Below the pieces are notes generated by a model. It made no database searches. It was not told the origin of the DNA and worked only from the letters and a program-made list of their open reading frames with translations. Positions 56,892-64,000 of a DNA stretch of 64,000 nucleotides are shown in pieces. A program made the translations under genes and the position numbers. The stretch comes from Paraperibacillus marinus (GTDB lineage: Bacteria > Bacillota > Bacilli > Bacillales > DSM-1321): NCBI RefSeq assembly GCF_046237605.1, contig NZ_CP143542.1:744001-808000 (forward strand). Reading direction: 5' to 3'. Numbering within the stretch: the stretch's first letter is position 1; every line of letters starts with the position of its first letter.

Positions 56892-58811
56892 ATGCTGGAA
56901 TTAAAGCTGAATGGAATTAAGAAATATATGGATGCTGCACTCGTCCTGAAAAATATCTCCTTTGAAGCCTATGAAGGAGAGAGGATTGGCATTGTGGGAG
57001 CGAACGGAAGCGGAAAGAGCACGATTCTTAAATTAATTGCCGGACTTGAGCCGATGAATTATTATCCGGGATATCCGCAGACTTCAAGCCCTGGATATGA
57101 CGAAGGTCTGATCCATAGGCCGAGACATGCTGATATTGCCTATCTTGAACAAACTCCGGTTGTAGAAAAGGGGCTAAAAGCGGCGGATGTGCTTCATCTG
57201 GCATTTGCGGAGGTTGAGAGCATGGAAAGAGAAATGCGGAACCTTGAGAAGCAGATGAAGACGCTGGCCGGGGATACACTTGAAAAGGCGCTGAAGAAAT
57301 ACAGTGATCTTCTTCAGTTATTTGAAGTAAGGGGCGGATATGAGCGTGAGGAAAAGCTGGGGAAAGTATGCACAGGATTGAAATTTACTGAAGAGTTCCT
57401 CGCCAGGGATTTCGACCTGCTGAGCGGCGGGGAAAAAACGAGGCTGATGCTCGGCAAGCTTCTGATACACCAGCCGGATATTCTCCTTCTGGATGAACCT
57501 ACCAACCATCTTGATATGGATTCCCTTGAGTGGCTGGAAGGCTATGTCAAAGGGTATAAGGGAATTATCATTATTGTCTCCCATGACCGTTATTTCCTTG
57601 ATCATACGGTCACGAAAATTGTGGAAGTAGAAGACATGGAGGCTATTACGTATAAAGGGAACTACACATTCTTTGTCAGCCAGAAGGAGGAAAATCTGCG
57701 GATTCAATATGAACATTACCGGGAACAGCAGAAAAAGGTTCATTCAATGGAAAAGACAGTAACAAGCCTGCGCGATTGGGCGCTGAGGGCAGATAACAAT
57801 AAATTCTTCAGGAGGGCGGCCAGCATCCAGAAAAAGCTGGATAAAATGGCGAGAATCGATAAGCCCATTTTTGAACGGCGGAATATGAATCTGAACGTCA
57901 AATCAGCGGGCCGTTCCGGTAATGAAGTCATTAAAGCGGAGAGGCTGTCCAAAAGCTATCAGGATAGAGCTATATATAAGAACGCTGATTTATTGGTCAC
58001 CTTTGGTGAAAGAGTGGGTGTGATTGGGCCGAACGGAAGCGGGAAAACCAGCCTCCTGAAAATGCTTCTGGGGGAAGAGATGCCTGACGGCGGCCGGATA
58101 CAGCTGGGAGCAAATGTGATGCCTGCTTATCTGCCGCAGAACGTTACCTTTAAGGATGAAAGCATTACACTGCTCGAAGCCTTCAGGGACTGCATTTCGA
58201 TTCCTGAAGGAAAGGCACGTGAGTATCTGTCAAAATTCATGTTCTATAAAGGAAGTGTGTTTAAGAAGGTAGAGCATCTTTCCGGGGGAGAGAGAATCAG
58301 GCTGAAGCTAGCGATGCTGCTTTTTCAGGATATTAATCTCCTGATCCTGGATGAACCGACCAACCATCTGGATATCAATTCGATCGAGACGCTTGAAGAG
58401 GCATTGGAAGACTTTGGCGGGACCATTTTCTTTATTTCGCATGACCGGTATTTCATAAACAAAATGGCGGATCGATTGATTGCGATTGAAGATTTTGCGT
58501 TGAAGAGTTATGAGGGCAATTATGATGAGTATAAACGACTGCAGGAAAAACTGGAGTCACAGCAGGTCAAAGGATCGGCTGTAAAATACGCAGGGGGCAA
58601 GAAAGCTTTTAAGGCGGAGGGTACGGATGAAGCAGCAAAGGCTGTGGCCTTTGCCCGGATTGAAGTCCTTGAACGTGATATTCAGAAAATCGAAACAGCA
58701 ATGGAAACGGGCTGCGCAGATCATGAGGAGCTCAATCAGCTTTACCGGAGGAAGATCGCCCTCTCTGAAGAACTGGATTCAGTGATGGATCTTTTGGTAA
58801 ACCTCCCATAA
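56892..58811 (+). CDS. Second ABC-F ribosome-protection type ATPase
   Basis: The 639-residue soluble protein has twin ABC domains: Walker A GANGSGKST and GPNGSGKTS, signatures LSGGEKTRL and LSGGERIRL, Walker B LLLDEPTNHLD and LILDEPTNHLD. The first domain has an insert (about residues 52-72, MNYYPGYPQTSSPGYDEGLI) before its Q-loop, and a linker with a basic arm (LRDWALRADNNKFFRRAASI) that reaches the ribosome. It is similar in design to the 10.87 kb protein, so the two are paralogues of the resistance-type branch. ATG 56892 has GTGGGAAAG upstream. The leader again shows promoter, short ORF and terminator. The drug is unknown. Confidence 0.9.
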   Translation: MLELKLNGIKKYMDAALVLKNISFEAYEGERIGIVGANGSGKSTILKLIAGLEPMNYYPGYPQTSSPGYDEGLIHRPRHADIAYLEQTPVVEKGLKAADVLHLAFAEVESMEREMRNLEKQMKTLAGDTLEKALKKYSDLLQLFEVRGGYEREEKLGKVCTGLKFTEEFLARDFDLLSGGEKTRLMLGKLLIHQPDILLLDEPTNHLDMDSLEWLEGYVKGYKGIIIIVSHDRYFLDHTVTKIVEVEDMEAITYKGNYTFFVSQKEENLRIQYEHYREQQKKVHSMEKTVTSLRDWALRADNNKFFRRAASIQKKLDKMARIDKPIFERRNMNLNVKSAGRSGNEVIKAERLSKSYQDRAIYKNADLLVTFGERVGVIGPNGSGKTSLLKMLLGEEMPDGGRIQLGANVMPAYLPQNVTFKDESITLLEAFRDCISIPEGKAREYLSKFMFYKGSVFKKVEHLSGGERIRLKLAMLLFQDINLLILDEPTNHLDINSIETLEEALEDFGGTIFFISHDRYFINKMADRLIAIEDFALKSYEGNYDEYKRLQEKLESQQVKGSAVKYAGGKKAFKAEGTDEAAKAVAFARIEVLERDIQKIETAMETGCADHEELNQLYRRKIALSEELDSVMDLLVNLP

Positions 58812-58918
58812 CAAGGTAAACACTTTCAATAAACTTAATTGGCTGAAAATAGCTGTGATTATTGACTTGGGACTATATCACTGTTACTATTTTCACTATT
58901 CATTTTAATAGTGATTTA

Positions 58919-58987
58919 CCTTGTATATGTTCAGGAATATGGCTTGGACGTTTCTACCAGGCTGCCATAAATAGTCTGTCTACAAGG
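58919..58987 (+). promoter_or_regulatory. Guanine-type purine riboswitch
   Basis: P1 arms CCTTGTA and TACAAGG enclose AATATGGCTTGG, CGTTTCTACCAGG and CCATAAATAGTCTGTCTAC, the conserved purine aptamer. At the position that pairs with the ligand (GTC in TGTCTAC) there is C, which selects guanine or hypoxanthine and not adenine. Confidence 0.95.
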
Positions 58988-59033
58988 GGCAATTCCTATA
59001 GGCTCTCATTCAGCCTCCCCATTGCCCTTTGCA

Positions 59034-59073
59034 GAATTCCCCTGGCAGATGTGCCGGGGGATTTTTTTTTATA
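59034..59073 (+). terminator. Expression-platform terminator of the guanine riboswitch
   Basis: ATTCCCCTGGCA and TGCCGGGGGAT form a strong stem with a GATG loop, followed by nine T. The OFF state would terminate upstream of the permease gene. Confidence 0.9.
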
Positions 59074-59093
59074 TTATATCCGGAGGACACATC

Positions 59094-60389
59094 ATGAAAA
59101 AATACTTTCAATTTTCCGAACGGAATACAACCTACAGGCAGGAAAGCATTGCGGGAATTACCACCTTTCTATCCATGGCTTATATTCTGGTTGTTAATCC
59201 TGTCATCTTAAGTCAGAGCGGTATGGACAAAGGAGCTGTATTTACGGCCACCGCACTTTCCGCCATTATTGGGTCACTATTGATCGGCCTGCTGGCGAAT
59301 TATCCAATCGGCATTGCGCCGAGCATGGGAATCAATGCATTTTTCACCTTTACAGTCTGCATCGGTTTGAAAATTCCATGGGAAACAACCCTCGCTGGAG
59401 TATTCGTAGCCGGAGTGCTATTCGTCATCTTGAGTTTGCTGAAGATACGGGAAAAGATTATCAATATAATCCCTCAGGATTTGAAGCATGCCATTGCCGG
59501 AGGGATAGGATTTTTTGTAGCTTTTATTGGATTGAAGAATGCAGGCATCGTCACTGCGAATCGGGATACGTTTGTCGCTCTCGGCAATTTTAAAGATGCG
59601 CCTACCCTGCTTGCCATTGCCGGCTTTATCATTACCATCATACTTCTGAACAGGGGAATCAAAGGCGGAATCTTTTTTGGGATGGTACTGTCTACCATCA
59701 TTGGGATTGCGTTTGGAGTCATTGAAACCCCTAAGGCTGTCGTTGGGAGCATTCCGAGCCTTGAGCCCACCTTCGGAGTTGTGTTCAGCCATTTAGATGA
59801 CATATTTTCCCCTAAGGTGCTGGCGGTCATTTTTACATTTTTGTTTGTAGCCTTTTTTGATACTGCTGGTGCTTTGATTGCCATTGCCAGCCAGGCGGGA
59901 CTGATGAAAAATAACGAAATACCGAATGCGGGCAGGGCGCTTCTGGCAGATTCATTGTCGGCGACTGTCGGTGCGGTGTTTGGTACTTCAACTACCGCTT
60001 CAATGGTAGAATCTTCTGCAGGCATTGCGGTTGGCGGAAGGACGGGCTTTACCTCCATAGTCATTGCCAGCGGCTTTGTGATTTCCTTGTTCTTCTCGCC
60101 CGTTCTGTCGATTGTTACGCCAGAGGTCACTGCCCCGGCCCTGATCATTGTGGGAGCGATGATGGCAACCGAGATCAGCAAAATCAATTGGAATCATTCA
60201 GCCATCGTCATCCCGAGTTTTGTCACCATCATCATGATGCCGCTGTCTTTCAGTGTAGCTACAGGCATCGCCCTGGGCTTCATTTTGTATCCGATCAATA
60301 TGATTGCGATAAAAAGGGCGAAGGAAATCCATCCAATCATGTATGTGCTTTGCCTGGTATTCATTGGTTATTTTGTATATGTAGTGTAA
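59094..60389 (+). CDS. pbuG: NCS2/AzgA-type hypoxanthine/guanine permease
   Basis: The 431-residue purine permease has about 12-14 helices and belongs to the AzgA-like branch of nucleobase:cation symporters (PbuG/PbuO). It begins FSERNTTYRQESIAGITTFLSMAYILVVNP; helix 3 region PIGIAPSMGINAFFTF and the substrate motif TAxxASMVESSAGIAVGGRTG (residues about 300-325) are characteristic. ATG 59094 has CCGGAGGACACATC upstream. The guanine riboswitch places it under repression by guanine, in line with PbuG in B. subtilis; PbuO is the other possible assignment. Confidence 0.9.
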   Translation: MKKYFQFSERNTTYRQESIAGITTFLSMAYILVVNPVILSQSGMDKGAVFTATALSAIIGSLLIGLLANYPIGIAPSMGINAFFTFTVCIGLKIPWETTLAGVFVAGVLFVILSLLKIREKIINIIPQDLKHAIAGGIGFFVAFIGLKNAGIVTANRDTFVALGNFKDAPTLLAIAGFIITIILLNRGIKGGIFFGMVLSTIIGIAFGVIETPKAVVGSIPSLEPTFGVVFSHLDDIFSPKVLAVIFTFLFVAFFDTAGALIAIASQAGLMKNNEIPNAGRALLADSLSATVGAVFGTSTTASMVESSAGIAVGGRTGFTSIVIASGFVISLFFSPVLSIVTPEVTAPALIIVGAMMATEISKINWNHSAIVIPSFVTIIMMPLSFSVATGIALGFILYPINMIAIKRAKEIHPIMYVLCLVFIGYFVYVV

Positions 60390-60396
60390 GGCAGAT

Positions 60397-60430
60397 TCAA
60401 AAGAGGCAGCGGTGGCTGCCTCTTTTTTCA
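60397..60430 (+). terminator. Terminator of the purine permease gene
   Basis: AGAGGCAGC and GCTGCCTCT form a perfect 9 bp stem with a GGTG loop, then TTTTTTC. Confidence 0.93.
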
Positions 60431-60618
60431 CTTTTTACTATTATCCCGGTATAAACTTGAAAAATTGCGTATGAAATTGGGAATACTTTCTTTTTCTTGG
60501 GGTAAAGGAAGGATGTTATTACGCCGGCAGGTAAATTGTACCCCATCTCTTTTATTAAATGGCGGGACTCCTTCTGTCAGCGCATTAGTAGTACATCCCG
60601 CTCTAAAGGAGAGAACGC

Positions 60619-60918
60619 ATGTATATTCATTTTGGACAGCACAGGCAGCTTGCAGTCTGGAAAATCTGGGGAGAGCCTGAACGGGACATTTCTTCTATTT
60701 GCGTTGCAGCGGAGGTAAGAGGGAAAAGGGACGATGAGAGAAGTTATAACGATGGACCGATTGAATTGGAGAGTCATAGATGAAGGGCAGCCTTTCAGGA
60801 AAACGGTTTTACCCCCTCACTTGCCAAGGCTGCGTTAAGTCTTGGAATCCGGCTTGATGATGTACAAACCTATAAAAATCTTAAAGACTATTTAAAAATT
60901 CTTGACCGGTCAATTTAA
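60619..60918 (+). pseudogene. Degenerate small gene(s) with stop or frameshift
   Basis: ATG 60619 has a fine ribosome site (TAAAGGAGAG) and gives a 54-codon frame (MYIHFGQHRQLAVWKIWGEP...) ending at TGA 60781. The same frame continues past that TGA for 44 codons (AAFQENGFTPSLAKAALSLG, ending KILDRSI) to TAA 60916. A second start, ATG 60734 in another frame, gives MREVITMDRLNWRVIDEG and would join the last part after a one-base shift. A strong terminator follows at 60944. So either a 54-residue protein plus a remnant, or one frameshifted gene. Not recognised. Confidence 0.45.
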
Positions 60919-60943
60919 TATAGGATCTTAAAAGATGAAAACG

Positions 60944-60980
60944 GTAAGCCGGCGGAACAAAATGTTCTGCCGGCTTTTAC
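60944..60980 (+). terminator. Strong terminator
   Basis: AAGCCGGCGGAACA and TGTTCTGCCGGCTT form a 14 bp stem with one mismatch, loop AAA, then TTACTTTT. Confidence 0.9.
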
Positions 60981-61267
60981 TTTTCAGGAGAGGAAGACCG
61001 GCGTTGAAGAAGGAACTTTAAAGATAGCGGGGCTTACAATAAGAAGTGAGACACCGCAGGCCAGGGCCTGTCCAGCGGAAGTTAAGCAAACTGATGCAGA
61101 GATCACCATCTTCTCAAGCGGCTTATTCACAAAAACAGTCTTACCTAAAGATTGGCTTATTATGCATACCTGTGCACTTGGAATTGTTTGCAGCATATAA
61201 TATTGAGCAGGGTCAGTACAAGCACGGAGAGGGATATTGAAATTTCAAAATACTTAGTTAAAAGTTG
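60981..61267. other. Intergenic region with an uncertain ORF remnant
   Basis: About 290 bases. A plus-strand frame (61003-61200, containing EGTLKIAGLTIRSETPQARA) reads like protein but has no start codon with ribosome site. A minus-strand frame over the same bases also lacks one. I make no gene call. Confidence 0.35.
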
Positions 61268-61273
61268 TTGACA
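61268..61273 (+). promoter_or_regulatory. -35 element of the sulfur assimilation operon
   Basis: TTGACA at 61268-61273, upstream of the SAM riboswitch; the matching -10 is poor (GATTAAT at about 61293), so the promoter call is partial. Confidence 0.45.
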
Positions 61274-61318
61274 AATCTTATGAGTATGGTAGGATTAATT
61301 TCAAATAATAATGAATGA

Positions 61319-61421
61319 CTCTTATCTAGAGAGGCTGAGGGAGCGGCCCTTTGAAGCCCGGCAACCTGCGAGAAGCAAGGTGCCAATTCCAGCAAAATGT
61401 TTACCATTTTGGAAGATAAGG
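61319..61421 (+). promoter_or_regulatory. SAM riboswitch (S-box)
   Basis: P1 arms CTTATC (61321) and GATAAG (61415) enclose the S-box core: AGAGAGGCTGAGGGAGCGGC, CCTTTGAAGCCCGGCAACCT, GCAAGGTGCCAATTCCAGCA. These are the class I SAM aptamer signatures. Confidence 0.97.
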
Positions 61422-61429
61422 TGCTTAAG

Positions 61430-61463
61430 CAAGGCGCCTTTCTCTATATGAAAGGCATTTTTT
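61430..61463 (+). terminator. Expression-platform terminator of the SAM riboswitch
   Basis: GCCTTTC and GAAAGGC with loop TCTATAT, followed by ATTTTTTAT. With bound SAM this would stop transcription before yezD. Confidence 0.88.
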
Positions 61464-61567
61464 ATGGGAACTTTCTGTAAGCGGCCCTGCTTTTATACCC
61501 ATTTGCATGCCGCCATCATATTGTAGAAGGAACGGAATTATGCTTTGTATATAGGGAGGCGAAACGT

Positions 61568-61723
61568 TTGAAACCATCCCAGTGGGAGGAAGTGGCTCAG
61601 CACATCAAACAAATGCTGAGTGAAGTGCAATATGGTTCAATTACCCTGGTCGTACAGGATGGAAAAGTCATCCAAATTGAACGCAATGAAAAAGTTCGCC
61701 TTCAAACCAATAAACCACGCTGA
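61568..61723 (+). CDS. yezD: YezD family protein (DUF2292)
   Basis: The 51-residue protein starts at TTG 61568 (TAGGGAGGCGAAACG upstream) with MKPSQWEEVAQHIKQMLSEV and contains QYGSITLVVQDGKVIQIERNEKVR, the DUF2292 core. Members are frequently found behind S-box riboswitches with sulfate assimilation genes. It is the first ORF after the riboswitch terminator and is followed by its own terminator at 61736, so read-through, or a second promoter, must feed cysH. Molecular role unknown. Confidence 0.9.
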   Translation: MKPSQWEEVAQHIKQMLSEVQYGSITLVVQDGKVIQIERNEKVRLQTNKPR

Positions 61724-61735
61724 CTAGACAAACTA

Positions 61736-61779
61736 GAGGCGGTTCTCTCCTTAACAGGGAGAGAACCGTCTTTTTTTTA
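61736..61779 (+). terminator. Terminator between yezD and cysH
   Basis: GGCGGTTCTCTCC and GGGAGAGAACCGTC form a 13 bp stem with loop TTAACA, followed by eight T. It would reduce or block read-through into cysH. Confidence 0.9.
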
Positions 61780-61832
61780 TACAGCAGGGAAATCAGCTTT
61801 TGGAAATGACGCAAAAAAAGGAGTAAGGCAAA

Positions 61833-62555
61833 ATGACAATTCCTTCGTATAATGAGCGTGAACAGCTGCTCGCACAGTCCAATATCTTCAGGCCGGATGA
61901 TAACTCAAAGGGAGCAGTACCAGTACTCCAATGGGCGTATCAGCATTTTTCGGCAGACAAGATTGTATATGCCTCAAGTTTCGGGGCAGAGGCTGTGGTA
62001 CTGATTGATCTGATTCAGAGGGTCAACCCGCATGCCCATATCGTTTTCCTCGATACCGGCCTTCATTTCCCGGAAACCTATGAGGTGATAGATCAAATAG
62101 AGAAACGGTTCCCTTCGTTGAAAATTGAACGGAAGCAGCCCGCACTTACGCTGGATGAGCAGAGGGAGCAGCATGGTTCAGCCCTTTGGAAACGTGAGCC
62201 GGATACCTGCTGCGCCATCCGGAAGGTCATACCTTTACGGGAGGCCCTTTCAGGAAAAGAGGCCTGGATTTCCGGTCTTAGGAGAGAACAGTCTCCGCTC
62301 AGGGCAGGGACGCAGTTCCTGAATGAAGATAAAAAATTCCATAATATTAAAATCTGTCCATTGATTCATTGGACATGGGACGAAGTCTGGGAATATATCA
62401 GGGAGAAAGACCTGCCGTATAACAAGCTTCATGACCAGGGATATCCAAGCATCGGCTGCTTCCCCTGCACAGCGGCGGCTGGTGCAGGGGGTGACAGCAG
62501 GGCAGGACGCTGGTCCGGTACAGGCAAAACTGAATGCGGCCTGCATTCTGATTAA
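61833..62555 (+). CDS. cysH: Phosphoadenylyl/adenylyl-sulfate reductase
   Basis: The 240-residue protein reduces activated sulfate (APS or PAPS) to sulfite. It shows the PP-loop SSFGAEAVVLIDL, DTGLHFPETYE, the cluster cysteines in DTCCAIRKVIPL and GCFPCTAAAGAG, the SGLRREQSPLRA segment and the C-terminal redox ECGLH. The two CC/CxxC pairs that bind a 4Fe-4S cluster are the mark of the APS-using bacterial type. AAAAGGAGTAAGGC precedes ATG 61833. It starts the cysH-cysP-sat operon; in B. subtilis the cysH operon is likewise linked with an S-box. Confidence 0.95.
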   Translation: MTIPSYNEREQLLAQSNIFRPDDNSKGAVPVLQWAYQHFSADKIVYASSFGAEAVVLIDLIQRVNPHAHIVFLDTGLHFPETYEVIDQIEKRFPSLKIERKQPALTLDEQREQHGSALWKREPDTCCAIRKVIPLREALSGKEAWISGLRREQSPLRAGTQFLNEDKKFHNIKICPLIHWTWDEVWEYIREKDLPYNKLHDQGYPSIGCFPCTAAAGAGGDSRAGRWSGTGKTECGLHSD

Positions 62556-62567
62556 GGAGTTGGTTTG

Positions 62568-63635
62568 ATGCTTACGATGGCTGCCATCACTATCGGTTTG
62601 TTTTTTGCCATGAATATTGGAGCCAGCGGGGCAGCAGCTTCAATGGGAATATCTTATGGAGCGGGTGTAATCCAGAGACCATTGAATGCCCTTGTGCTAT
62701 GCGGTATTGCTGTTTTCCTCGGGGCATGGCTTGGAGGCGGTGAAGTGGTCAAGACCATTGGAAGCGGAATTGTGCCCAAAAGCACATTCACCACAGCTAT
62801 TGCTGTTATTGTACTGGCTTCGGCAGCCCTGTCCTTGTTTTTAGCCAATATCTTTGGCATCCCCCTCTCAACCAGTGAGGTGACGGTGGGTGCGGTGATC
62901 GGGGCCGGAATGGTTTATCAATCCCTCTATGCGGCTAAGCTGCTCTGGATATTCATGTTCTGGTTCCTTACCCCTGTGGCAGCCTTTTTCATTGCCATAC
63001 TCGCTGCGTCCATCTTGAAAAATAAAAAGCTCGCTTCCTGGCTGCAAACGAAGAAGACAGCCGGCATTCTCTCGATCCTGGTTGTTGTCATGGGATTGTT
63101 CGAGGCCTTCTCGGCAGGCATGAATAATGTGGCGAATGCGGTCGGCCCCCTGGTAGGCGCGGGGGTGATTTCCACCTCATCAGGCATTCTCTGGGGAGGA
63201 CTCTTTGTATCCCTTGGTGCCGTTATTCTCGGCCGTAGGGTCCTTGAGACAAACGGAAAAAAAATTACCGATCTAAAGCTGGAAGAAGGCTGTATCATTT
63301 CTGGAACGGGCGCGGGTATTGTGACGGCTGCGTCGCTTGCCGGCATACCGGTCCCTTTGACACAGATCACTACATCCTCCATCATCGGCATCGGATTTGC
63401 CAAGCATGGTAAACAGGTACTGAAAAAGGATATTGTCATCAAGCTGCTTGCCGTCTGGATTGTATCCCCTGTCCTATCCATGGTTCTTTCTTTCACAATC
63501 ATCCAATTAGTGATTGAGAGGAATGTATATCCAGTGATCATCATGGCGGGGGTGCTTGTATCTGTATTTGGAATTAAGTTCCTGATGAGAAAACCTGCTG
63601 AAGCAGGACACGCCCTGCTTTCGGAAGAGCATTAA
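62568..63635 (+). CDS. cysP: Sulfate permease CysP (PiT family)
   Basis: The 355-residue membrane protein belongs to the phosphate permease (PiT) family; B. subtilis CysP is a sulfate transporter of this type. About ten helices and two inverted repeats are visible, with AMNIGASGAAASMGISYGAG in the first and FSAGMNNVANAVGPLVGAGV in the second, the PiT signature. ATG 62568 follows AAGGAG by 8 bases. Between cysH and sat it supplies the substrate for the pathway. Confidence 0.93.
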   Translation: MLTMAAITIGLFFAMNIGASGAAASMGISYGAGVIQRPLNALVLCGIAVFLGAWLGGGEVVKTIGSGIVPKSTFTTAIAVIVLASAALSLFLANIFGIPLSTSEVTVGAVIGAGMVYQSLYAAKLLWIFMFWFLTPVAAFFIAILAASILKNKKLASWLQTKKTAGILSILVVVMGLFEAFSAGMNNVANAVGPLVGAGVISTSSGILWGGLFVSLGAVILGRRVLETNGKKITDLKLEEGCIISGTGAGIVTAASLAGIPVPLTQITTSSIIGIGFAKHGKQVLKKDIVIKLLAVWIVSPVLSMVLSFTIIQLVIERNVYPVIIMAGVLVSVFGIKFLMRKPAEAGHALLSEEH

Positions 63636-63665
63636 AAATATGATTGAAGAAAGGTTGATAAAGAT

Positions 63666-64000
63666 ATGACATTGCCATTGCCGCACGGGGGAAAACTCAT
63701 CTCAAGTTTCAATCCGGCATACGACCTGACAGGAGTTCAGAAAGAACTGGAAATAGACGCCACAGCCTATAGTGACCTGGAGCTCATCGGTGTTGGGCTT
63801 TTCAGCCCGCTGGCGGGGTTCCTGGGGAAGGCGGATTATGAAACTGTTGTCGAAAATATGCGTCTGGCAGATGGTACAGTCTGGCCGGTCCCTGTGACTC
63901 TGCCTGCATCAGAGGATGCAGCAGAAGACATACGTGCGGGGGAAAGGGTAAGGCTGCTTCATCAGGGCCGGACTGTCGGGGTCATTGAAGTGTCAGAACT
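63666..64000 (+). CDS. sat: Sulfate adenylyltransferase, partial (cut by window end)
   Basis: The first 111 codons are present. The protein starts MTLPLPHGGKLISSFNPAYD and shows the N-terminal PUA-like ATP-sulfurylase domain (LELIGVGLFSPLAGFLGKAD, PVPVTLP). Homologues have about 380 residues; the HxGH catalytic motif lies beyond the window edge. It makes APS from ATP and sulfate, the substrate of CysH. GAAAGGTTGATAAAG is the ribosome site. The operon presumably continues with cysC. Confidence 0.95.
   Translation, partial: MTLPLPHGGKLISSFNPAYDLTGVQKELEIDATAYSDLELIGVGLFSPLAGFLGKADYETVVENMRLADGTVWPVPVTLPASEDAAEDIRAGERVRLLHQGRTVGVIEVSE

Noticed and set aside
60984..61196. 70-codon minus-strand ORF
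   Set aside because: No ribosome site, and an opposing frame over the same bases looks equally protein-like; neither has a start.

Overview
The window is chromosomal DNA from a spore-forming, motile, low-to-mid GC Bacillaceae (Bacillus sensu lato). Evidence: long runs of gene order matching Bacillus subtilis (yfkM, map, yfkK, yfkH, yfkF, yfkE, yfkD, yfkAB, a yfjT-position gene, fumarase, pdaA, yfjP, yfjO, yfjN), strong Gram-positive Shine-Dalgarno sites, frequent TTG/GTG starts, sigma-B, sigma-D and sigma-K type promoters, FMN, guanine and SAM riboswitches, and spore-coat genes. I see no tRNA, rRNA, phage, insertion sequence or CRISPR.

Layout. 0.3-3 kb: a secreted Excalibur peptide, then an FMN-riboswitch rib operon holding ribE, a RibB-only gene and ribH, with no ribD and no GTP cyclohydrolase II domain. 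3.5-10 kb: DUF3900 and DUF445 proteins, a YfmJ-like reductase, a membrane FAD oxidase paired with a half-size MFS protein. 10-13 kb: a sigma-B driven 34-codon gene, then an ABC-F ribosome-protection gene behind a leader with an upstream ORF and two terminators. 13-25 kb: lipoprotein, MreBH, MFS exporter, RocB plus an XRE-cupin regulator, a MacB-type ABC exporter under a palindromic operator, an NlpC/P60 hydrolase and motAB. 25-45 kb: esterase, CcpA-box controlled GH43 enzyme, then the yfk/yfj block, which includes a P1B-type metal ATPase behind a Fur-like box, a Ca2+/H+ exchanger and class I fumarase. 46.6-52 kb: a spore-coat island with a divergent pair, a CotG-like 11-residue repeat protein and the CotH kinase, then CotB-like and DUF2642 proteins and an ArsB-type transporter. 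53-60.4 kb: dihydrouridine synthase, a decayed fructokinase, SstT, a second ABC-F gene with a long leader, and a guanine-riboswitch purine permease. 61.3-64 kb: SAM riboswitch, yezD, cysH, cysP and the start of sat, which together take up and reduce sulfate.

The intergenic DNA is unusually rich in repeats: three arrays of a 20-21 bp GAGTAAA/ATAGTAAA motif, four copies of a dispersed element of about 165 bp, two arrays of a related 51 bp unit, a 66 bp triplet, and pieces of a GC-rich dispersed repeat. The most interesting items are the CotG/CotH/CotB module with a cysteine-bearing, fully basic repeat substrate, the paired ABC-F attenuation leaders, and the repeat families. All function assignments are from reading the sequence; no database search was run.
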